Source: Isoetes taiwanensis
Taxonomy: Eukaryota > Streptophyta > Lycopodiopsida > Isoetales > Isoetaceae
DNA length: 64,000 nucleotides
NCBI GenBank assembly: GCA_021234155.1
Contig: JAJEKV010000033.1
Location: 3,387,454-3,451,453 of the forward strand
Direction of reading: 5' to 3'
This document shows, in pieces, positions 56,871 through 64,000 of the stretch (positions within the stretch are counted from its first letter, which is position 1; every line of letters begins with the position of its first letter). A program made the position numbers and the translations under genes. Under the pieces are notes generated by a model. The model saw nothing but the letters and a program-made list of their open reading frames with translations. It was not told the origin of the DNA and did not search any database.

Positions 56871-57450
56871 CATATAAGCATGCCATGTATAGAACGAGAT
56901 AGATGGTATAAAAAAACTCTTCAATAGTAGAAGTGGAAAATACCAAAAATGTTGCCCATCGTGAATGGCCTAAGGACCAAGTGTTGCCATAAAGGAGAAA
57001 AATTGAGGCATTGAAGATATTTGTGATGCCATTTCTCACGCCGAAACTGGTGCCACGCCGTGAAGGGCCGTGGACGCTAAAGATGTCGTGGTGCCACACC
57101 CGTGAAGGGCCGTGGTAAAAAAAGTTGTGGTGGCTAGACCGTGGGTTCTGAAAGCGAAGAGGCCTGGGAGCGTCCACGCCGTGATGGGCCGTGGGGGGTC
57201 TGATACTGAGACCACGCCGTGAGGGGCCGTGGGGCGCTGATGCTCTGACGGAACAGTTTGGTGCTCTGACGGGAGAGGTTCTTGAGGGCAGAGAGGCCAC
57301 GCCGTGATGGGCTAACACACGCCGTGGAAGGCCGTGATGTCAAGAACAAAAATGTGTTGTGGCTAAGCCTGACTGCCAAACCGTGAAGCTTCAAAGGTCT
57401 GAGAAGCCACGCCGTGATGGCCGTGGGGTGCAAAGTCACGCCGTGAGTTT
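56577..57450. repeat. CACGCCGTGA-GGGCCGTGG repeat cluster
   Basis: About eight to ten copies of CACGCCGTGAnGGGCCGTGG or shortened forms are scattered here. The unit is partly self-complementary (CACGcCGTG and CCGTGg/CACGCCG), so inter-copy pairing in RNA is possible. From 57450 to 59340 no repeat or gene was recognised. Confidence 0.85.
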
Positions 57451-59339
57451 TCTGAGTCATGAAAGGTCGTGGAGCCAGATGGTAGAGGGAGATAGATTAT
57501 TCACGCTTTTGTCTGCAACGGATCTATAGAGTGCTGTAGGATGTTTGATGTTTCCTTACAAATCCATGGCTGAAGCCGAGTTTCTTCCGGCTAATAGGTG
57601 GGCGTGGTAGATCTAGATACGCAGGTGTGGAACGCCTTCAATATTTGTAACATGGATGCTCGCTTGCTGCTGGGCCCGAGACCATAGGCTATGAAGGGTG
57701 AAGTGTTGCAGTGTGGGGCGTGGCTGGTTGGTAGATGCACATGAAGACTGCATAAAACAGGGCGGTTCTAGGTTGCAGCGAAAGCCACAATGTGAAAAGC
57801 TTTCCCAGTGTATTATGTGTGAAAAGATTGTGTAGGAAGAGGGCATTCCTGGCCACCAAAATACTTCAGTAGAGAGATAGTATGGCTCCTGTGATGTTGC
57901 TCCAAGAGATGCGTCGGATTTTACTGGTCTGCTATGATGTGGACAAAACCAGAGCTATCTGTGACTGGAAGAATGAGAGGAGGAAAGTTGAACGGAATAC
58001 ATGCTTGATATTGAATGATAACCTTGATGTATAACTAGATGTGCTGATGCTCTTGAGTTGGTTCGTGAGGAAAGGAATGACTTTGTATCAGATTGTGCAA
58101 AATCATCTGAGTTAAATAATAGGCAGCTTAAAATTCTGTGAAAGTGGGGATAAGAGAAGAATCCTCGGTGAAAGGATGCGGTGCCACTGATATAGCCTTG
58201 ATTGGCGGCAGAAATTTCTACCACGAATGGGTCATCGAACAGAGGCCCTGCCCCTTTTTGCAGGTAAACAGATGGGCGGCCTGATAAAAATGCATCAGCT
58301 CCAAAGAATGATGGGGATTTAACCTTATTGTCTCCATATCTGTGCAGCATGTCAAGGAATAAATCCCAAGCAAGTGTCTGTGAAGAATCAAAAGAACGAA
58401 TCCAAGGCTGGAGCTGAAAAATGTGCAAGACATCTGCTCCAAGTGGTAACCCAAAGAAAAACTCTGCAGAGGTTCAGAAAAGACAGATGCCTGTGGAAGA
58501 GCCGTTGGGCCTCTTCTTGGGGGTTTTGCTTGTCCAAGCAAGACCACATCAAAAAGGACAGAGAATAAAAAGTCGATGAAGAACGAATGTCATGCAATGG
58601 TTGCAGGTATGGTAGAACAGAGGTGTTGTAAGGAACTATGTGCAAAAGCAGAGCCCCGTGTATCACTTGAAAATTGCCAGGCGACCGTGTCACAAAAGCG
58701 GATCCAAGACATGCTTTGTGGCTCAGAGAAAACTGCAACATAATGATGATTTGCCGAGTTTGGAAGCAGATATTCTTGAAAAGAAAGATCCCTTTGGTGG
58801 GCTTTGATCGTAGCTTAAAAACTTCTGCAAGCCGTTTGAGCAGGAAAAATTGCGAGAGCCGTTGGGCCCTCGTGCTAAGAAGAAGATCTCGGCAGCCGTT
58901 GGGCCTCTCGTGCGTAGAAAATCTGTCTTTGGCAGAAAATTTGCGAAGAACCATTCTCTCGTTCCAAATGTCGCGAAAGAAATGGGGCTTCTAGGCCTGA
59001 ATGTATAGACAGAACACAGAAAACACAGGATAGCAAAAATAAAATGTGTCTATGAGGAACCCAAATAAATGGAACAAATATATGCTCGTGGCTTGAATGT
59101 TTACACAGAACAGAGTATGGATAGTAAAAACAAGGTGGATAATGGATAGTGAAAACAAGGTGGATAATGAACCCATATGTGACGAATAACAATCTTAGTT
59201 CGCCCCTTTTAAAAAAACGTGGGCAGATATAGCAGAGGTGAGGAGTGAAGACAGTGTCGATGTAGAACCAAATTTTTTCTTGAAAACTTTTGGAGATGCT
59301 TGAAAGAAAAAACAAGAGGGTGATCATGAGCCCAAGAGA

Positions 59340-59357
59340 CCCCGGCATGAGGCGCCA
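59340..59357 (-). other. LARD primer-binding site
   Basis: The plus strand reads CCCCGGCATGAGGCGCCA, like a tRNA 3' end with CCA, one base from the LTR. The spacing is the same as in the gypsy element. Confidence 0.7.
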
Positions 59358-59358
59358 G

Positions 59359-59805
59359 TGTTGATGTTTGGGGTTCTTGGCATCACCTTGCAGCAGCAGT
59401 CCATGACTGCCGGATGCCACAAGGCTGCCACAAATGCTCATGGATCAACAAAAGAAGATGGGAAGAAACTCCAAGAACAAGAACAAAAGAAAGAATGAAC
59501 AAAACAGAATCATATTGATGCTCCAAAAGGAGGTGCTCCAAAACGTGAGCAAAAACCTAAACAATGAGAGGAAATGCTCTCTCTAAATAGTAGAGCAAAA
59601 CCCTAACCCTAAATGATATCTCACCCTCCACAGATCTAGGCTAAATCTGGGCCATAGATTGTGGGGTCCAATATGACAAATACATGTGGCATATGCCACC
59701 TACCATATATGTGGGCTAAATCTGGGCCCTAGATCAAGTGGTCCAATGTGATAAATACATGTGGCCTATGCCACTCATACATATGTTTAGCCCAAAGGGC
59801 TAACA
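59359..59805 (-). repeat. LARD LTR (element 5' end)
   Basis: 447 bp, partner of 55267-55710, ending GGGCTAACA before the GTTTA target duplication. Confidence 0.96.
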
Positions 59806-60005
59806 GTTTACGCTTCCGTTGCTAGGTCGATCCCGAGGGAGACGGGATGAATGACACGTCCATTCTTCCCCGTCGGGTTCTTGGCCACCATCGAGAGCCC
59901 GATGTTAGGTGGACGGCCTCACATCAGCGAGCAGGTGCTGGTTTGAGGGATGATCTCCAGTTTGTATACGATCGGGGCATCGTATATGAGCCGGGGCCGT
60001 CACAA

Positions 60006-60018
60006 TGGTATCAGAGCT
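60006..60018 (+). other. Element B primer-binding site (initiator tRNA-Met type)
   Basis: TGGTATCAGAGCT lies one base after the CGTCACA end of the LTR, the same spacing as element A. The following ~60 bases also resemble element A (GATC-ATAGCACTGA/GATCGAGCACTGA, then CCCTA-AACT). Confidence 0.85.
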
Positions 60019-60832
60019 CTGATCTTGGCAGACCAGGATCGAGCACTGACCGAGACCCTATAGGAACTAACTCATCTAGACATTCAGTCTTGGAGGTAAA
60101 AGCCCAGGCACAAACCTCGAAAGAAGCGGGAAAATTTTTTCTCCGGGGTAGAGTTAGTAATTATCTAAGACTAGGATAATTAGAAAACATAGGCACCTAA
60201 GAGAACCTACTAAATTTCAAGCACTTTTGGCCAAATGACTCCAAGAGTCGCGCGGGAGCATGTTAGGTTCGGACCTAATGGCCCTCTCAAGACTCTTAGA
60301 GTAGTCACCCCATATGAACCCTAGAACTTGGCCTTAAAACCCTAAATGGTAAAATAAAAGATGAAATCCCGGTTAAAATACTGAAATAGCTAGAATTGTA
60401 TCCTAAAAGATCGAAAAACATTAAGAACAAGTCACTTTTGGAACAATGACTCCAAGAGGCGCCTTGAGTATAGTTAGGTCCCGACCTAACCCCTCCTCAG
60501 CAAGACTCTTAGAGTCATCCCTAAAAGTGGTCTTAAAAATTGATTATAAATTACTCAAAGGGTCAAGGTAATAATAAGATCTTGCTTAAAATGCTTAAAT
60601 TAGTGGGTAACAACATGTAAATTGTGTAAATTGGATGTGTTGGAGCAGAGAAGGCCAACGACTCCAAGAGTGCTTGAGTATAGTTAGGTCCCGACCTAAC
60701 CCCCCAGCAAGACTCTTAGAGCCATTCGAAGAAGCAGGACCAAACAAGACCCCAATTTCGCCCTAGATGAGGAGACTTTCGCCAGCAAACTAACCAGAAG
60801 ACTAATTCGACCAAACCCTAAAAATCCAACCC

Positions 60833-60839
60833 TATAAAA
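60833..60839 (+). promoter_or_regulatory. TATA-like box before the element B H3-like ORF
   Basis: TATAAAA lies 113 bases upstream of the ATG at 60946, after the third triple-palindrome unit. Confidence 0.35.
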
Positions 60840-60945
60840 TACGGGACATAGGCTCATTTTTTTAGGTTTCTCCTGTGCTTCCACGAGCTCCTTCTCATTA
60901 GCCGATCTTTTGGCGCCCTTCGCCAAATCAGGGCATTGTCATACA

Positions 60946-62143
60946 ATGGCTAGGACCAAACAAAACCGCCTGCAGAAGCCAAAGAGGGACGATAGGCCCA
61001 AAGACTCCAAGTGCTCGCAAAACGTAAGCTCAAAGATGCCGACGCACAAACCAAGGTCGATATGGAGAGGCTGCCTAGGTATTAGGTGAATTTGGAAAAG
61101 AGGCGGAGGAAAGAAGATTAGGCCAAGAAGAAGGAGGAAAAGGCAAGGAGAAGAGAAGAAAGAGCCAAGAGGAAGGAGGAGAAAGCGAAAAAAAGCAGAT
61201 GAGGAGGGTGCGTGGGCGTAAGACGCATTACCAATGGCGGAGAACAAAGAACCAAGAATAGAGAGGATCCCGATCCCAAAGGAAAAAGGGTAATAACCAA
61301 GAACCCACACGTAAGAAGAGGAGAACCCGGGTCAAGATAACCATAAACCAACCAACCAAGCTTAACAACCTCCAACCTCGCCGAAGACATCAAGATATAG
61401 CGTAATTCTTAGAGGCAACCCTTCTCGAACAGAGAATCCTCTCAACAATCCTAACCCTCGTCGGGACATAGATGAAACGGAGGAAGAGCCAATCCCAACT
61501 CCGCACGCTAGGGGACACGCAAAGTTAACCTACCCCCCCGTTACCCCCACCATTTTTGGAATGGCAAGAAAAAGAAACCGGATGCGAGAAAGTACTGGAA
61601 AGAAAGCAACCAAAATCGCCTGGGGACTCGCATACACCTTAGGGCCAGAGGAGGTACAAGAAAGAATTGGCAGATTACAAAGTATACAAGAAGATGCACG
61701 AAGACTACGCAGCCTATTACAAAAAAGCAGGTCAAACTGCCGAAGGAGGGAGGCCAACTCGGGGAAGCATTCCAGCTCAAACCCCGCCAGAACCGCTGAA
61801 CCCCCAAGAAGCCTATGAAGAGATCCCAAGACTCCCCTTTGCCGAGCTCTGAGAAATCAAACACTTCCAAAGAAGCTACGGATTCCTCATCCCGAGAGCA
61901 GCATTCCAGGAGGTTCGTCCGAGAAATCTTGTGGGAGTTCGACCCCAACAAGCTTTAGTAACCAACGACATGTTACTCGCTTTACAAGAAGAAAGCAGAG
62001 ATGGAGGTCGTGACAAAGACTTGAAGATTCATTGGCATGCACTCTCCATGCAAAAGAGTCACCCTTCAACCAAAGGACATGAAATTGGCTTAAATATATC
62101 AAGAGGAAAGACTAATAGAAGGGAAATTACCTTTTGTAACTAA
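60946..62143 (+). pseudogene. Decayed histone-H3-like ORF of element B
   Basis: The ATG at 60946 begins MARTKQ, the canonical H3 N-terminus, and then diverges (NRLQKPKRDD) with a stop near 61083. A Lys/Glu/Arg-rich stretch at 61095-61200 resembles the linker of element A. At 61561 a second ATG gives MARKRNRMRESTGKKA, matching the H3 tail pattern MAR-R-STG-KA. The fold follows at about 61841-62130, split over frames: EIKHFQRSYGFLIPRAAFQ, RFVREILWEF, ALQEE and CKRVTLQPKDMKLA. These line up in order with H3 [24 protein letters not shown] and [10 protein letters not shown]. Stops and frameshifts make it non-functional. The order differs from element A, where the H3 fold is C-terminal to a gag-like domain. 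Confidence 0.7.
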
Positions 62144-62713
62144 CGAGGATTATATCGATGTATAAAATTTTGAATAATAAAATATATAGTTGATTAAGAA
62201 TGTATATTCATTAGGCACAGTGTTAGTTTTGAGCAATTGGAGTAATTTAACCAACGACTCCAAGAGTGCGCCAGAGCCTAGTTAGGTCCCAACCTAACAC
62301 CCCCTCAAGACTCTTAGAGTCATCCGCCAATCTTTGCCTTGATTAACCCTATTTGTTCAAAATGTGGTAAGTAAACTAAGAAACTTCGCATTTAAGAAGA
62401 AAAATTAATAGGAATTAACCCTTCCAGCAGACATTTTTGCAGCCATTTGACAGGACATATCGGCGACTCCAAAGAGTGCCAGAGCATACTTAGGTCCCAA
62501 CCTAACACCTCCCCACAAGACTCTTAGAGTCGCCCAACCTTCCCAAGTTCATAACTTGAGCTAGACATACCCAAATAGGCCCAAATTTGTTGCATTAGAA
62601 CCCTAAGACTGTAGACAAGCCACTTCGAACCCCAAATTAACCAAGAAACATTAGCCTTCCCCCCAAATGTCAGGAGTTTTAGAAACCCTAAAAATTTGAG
62701 GGCATAAATTCCC

Positions 62714-62720
62714 TATATAT
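62714..62720 (+). promoter_or_regulatory. TATA-like box before the element B gag-like ORF
   Basis: TATATAT, within CCCTATATATACCC, lies 120 bases upstream of the ATG at 62834 and after the fifth triple-palindrome unit. Confidence 0.4.
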
Positions 62721-62833
62721 ACCCGCATAACCCCTAAACCTCAACCACGTAATCGCCTCCTGCGATTGAGGCGATCTTCCGGCTTACTCAAAGGCTCCCG
62801 GTCCGTTCGATATCGGCAAAGACGCTCTTCACC

Positions 62834-63889
62834 ATGGCTCTGAAGCCTTCATCATTGGTTGGTATAGCCTCCCCACATCATCATCAAGTAGATGTCAACA
62901 TAGTATTCCAAGTATTTCAAAAGAATTTGACCTTTCAGCAACCCCCGAACTCCAATCCTTTACGCCCGCCAAGTCCTGCAAGAATTCCAAGAGAAAGTTG
63001 TCCCTAGCTTACAGAAGATACCGCCATGCATAGGGTATTTTGTACCAAGGGCCGCATTGCAAACAGCCCTCAGTCATGTACCCAATATTGCCAAAGCATT
63101 GAGGAACAGAACCAACCGCTTGCCAACCTACATGACCCTAACCAGCAATGGAAAAGTCTTCTTTTCCTACAACACAGCCTTAGCGCTATATCTAGTATAT
63201 AGGGCCAAAACCGTAATAGGCGAACCATCAATTCAGCCACTGGAGGTCACACCCTTGGGCAAAGCGGCGGATAACGCCTCCGGGAGTAGTAAGAGACCAT
63301 AGCAGAAGCATCCGAAGAGAGTGAAGACTCCGAGCAGGAAAGCGAGGATGACATAGAGGTAGACCCAGAGGAGGAACGCCGTGAAGCGGAACAAGACATC
63401 AACCGCTTCGAAGCCGACAGGACCACCCCGAGGATTGCACAACCAATCGGGCTGGGAATAACAAGTCTAGCACCAATCATAGTCGAAGGACAAGAATACT
63501 TGCTACTAAATGACATCAAAAACCTCCCCGAATGCAGGGACAGAGGCTACCGCGTCGATGAACTCCTTCACCTCCTACGGCAACAGCCGGATTTAGAAGA
63601 CTTCATCGACCAAGAAACTGAAGATTTTCCGGTGCAAATACGAGAAGCAGCTACTTACACAGGACACACCATCTCGGACATTGAAGCTTACGGCGCTATC
63701 AGAAGTATGATGACAGAAGAACTTCCTACCGAGGAGGAGTTTATAGCACTTCAGGAGCAGATGGGAATAAGGGGGAAGACAACAAGAGTACTTCAAGGGG
63801 AGTCTTCTTCCTCACAAGAACAGGTAGCAAGATTCCAAGGGAGAGCCACAACCCGACAAGTGTGTCTGAACGCTCTTTCAAGATTATAA
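62834..63889 (+). pseudogene. Element B gag-like ORF, frameshifted
   Basis: The ATG at 62834 (ACCATGGC) opens a frame (MALKPSSLVGIASPHH) that stops near 63005. The next frame up to 63302 reads RLPTYMTLTSNGKVFFSYN and TALALYLVYRAK. The first frame then resumes from about 63302 with an acidic run (EESEDSEQESEDDIEVD), GQEYLLLNDI, then LLHLLRQQPDLEDFIDQE. These blocks match copy C (TYPL, FALAILMDQYV, GQEYLLLDDI, DDFID) and, more weakly, element A ([14 protein letters not shown]). The frame ends at 63889. The remaining 111 bases show nothing recognised, and the element runs off the window. Confidence 0.6.
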
Positions 63890-64000
63890 GGAATTAGTTC
63901 AAGTACCCGTCGACCAGTATGCATCAAGGCACAGGGGCACCTCAGGAGCACGTGGAGGAGTACCCGGAGCAGCACTCAAATATTATCTTCCGCTCCTAAC

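Larger units (their letters stand above)
55267..59805 (-). mobile_element. Non-coding LTR retrotransposon (LARD-like), young
   Basis: LTRs of 444 and 447 bp differ visibly only by a 3-base indel. The target duplication is GTTTA (55262-55266 and 59806-59810). A polypyrimidine run (CTCCCCCCCACC, 55711) beside the left LTR and a tRNA-like primer site beside the right LTR put it on the minus strand. The 3.6-kb interior has many stops and no recognisable gag or pol, but is rich in short repeats. It resembles the large retrotransposon derivatives that depend on a partner. It is nested in the second element-A-family LTR. Confidence 0.92.
53896..60004 (+). repeat. Second element-A-family LTR, interrupted by a LARD-like element
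   Basis: The sequence starts TGTGACGTTCCA and ends CCGTCACA, like the LTR at 34633. Without the insertion at 55267-59805 and its target duplication it is about 1.57 kb. Its 5' end has two strong palindromes: ATAATATACG/CGTATATTAT (53911-53939) and GTACATGTCG/CGACATGTAC near 53955. It is followed by a tRNA-Met primer site, so it acts as a 5' LTR for element B, while copy C abuts its left edge. Confidence 0.75.
60237..62531 (+). repeat. Five copies of a ~65-bp triple-palindrome unit
   Basis: Copies lie at 60237-60305, 60448-60516, 60660-60721, 62256-62321 and 62465-62531. Each has three palindromes: GACTCCAAGAGT, then TTAGGTC-CGACCTAA, then GACTCTTAGAGTC. The first and third are also complementary to each other, so the unit can form either three small hairpins or one nested cruciform. 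Three copies precede the H3-like ORF and two precede the gag-like ORF. Confidence 0.93.

Noticed and set aside
57955-58954. Reverse ORFs of 109-188 codons in the LARD interior as possible gag
   Set aside because: No gag, knuckle or pol motif in any of them, and they overlap in different frames without a consistent protein signature.
60231-62531. Triple-palindrome units as a CRISPR array
   Set aside because: The units are spaced irregularly from about 210 to more than 1500 bp, there are no uniform spacers, and the context is a eukaryotic retroelement.

Overview
The window looks like nuclear DNA from a transposon-rich land plant. The plant signals are a plastid-type ICMT-like methyltransferase, an SnRK2 kinase relic, plant-style LTR retrotransposons with tRNA-derived primer sites, a CACTA-like end and L1-type LINE fragments. 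The species cannot be fixed from sequence alone; a large-genome lineage such as a fern or lycophyte is only a guess. No bacterial operons, CRISPR arrays, rRNA genes or convincing tRNA genes were seen. Host-gene content is low and most long open frames belong to mobile elements.

Layout. 0-4.2 kb: a decayed Ty3/gypsy protease fragment, a short tandem duplication and a weak candidate transcribed locus. 4.2-6.8 kb: a large imperfect inverted duplication carrying two facing copies of an unknown gene fragment. 7.7-8.9 kb: the one clear host gene, an ICMT/phospholipid-methyltransferase-like plastid membrane protein (minus strand). 9.0-14.2 kb: arrays of a GGAAACCCTTC motif in both orientations, a CACTA-type end, a 5'-truncated LINE, a possible minus-strand gene with tandemly duplicated exon-like units, and a 145-bp hairpin. 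15.0-26.0 kb: a complete but frameshifted Ty3/gypsy element (minus strand) with an extra coiled-coil ORF region after integrase. 26-34.5 kb: AT-rich DNA with Helitron-like termini, a 439-codon orphan ORF, a LINE fragment and an SnRK2 pseudogene.

34.6-38.3 kb (element A): a 1.6-kb LTR starting TGTGACG and ending CGTCACA, an initiator-tRNA-Met type primer site, two GC-rich stem-loops, a TATA-like box, and an ORF for a gag-like protein. This ORF continues in frame, after one amber codon, into an almost complete histone H3 fold. 38.3-44.7 kb: AT-rich tandem repeats and a tandem duplication. 44.9-49.2 kb: a near full-length LINE with a pentamer tail. 49.2-64 kb: a nest. A related gag-like ORF (copy C) is split by a 3.6-kb gag-only LTR retrotransposon with apparently identical LTRs. 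It runs into a second LTR of the element A family, which is itself split by a 4.5-kb non-coding LTR element (LARD-like). After that LTR come another tRNA-Met primer site, five copies of a triple-palindrome unit, a decayed histone H3 ORF starting MARTKQ (element B), and another gag-like ORF reaching the window edge.

The main novelty candidate is this LTR-element family that carries histone H3: one copy with a nearly intact H3 fold fused behind a gag-like protein, and a second, independently decayed copy with H3 tail and fold. In both, the coding modules are preceded by tandem stem-loops and a TATA-like box. The rest is a layered record of insertions: the gypsy element is oldest, the LARD-like element young, and the gag-only element youngest.
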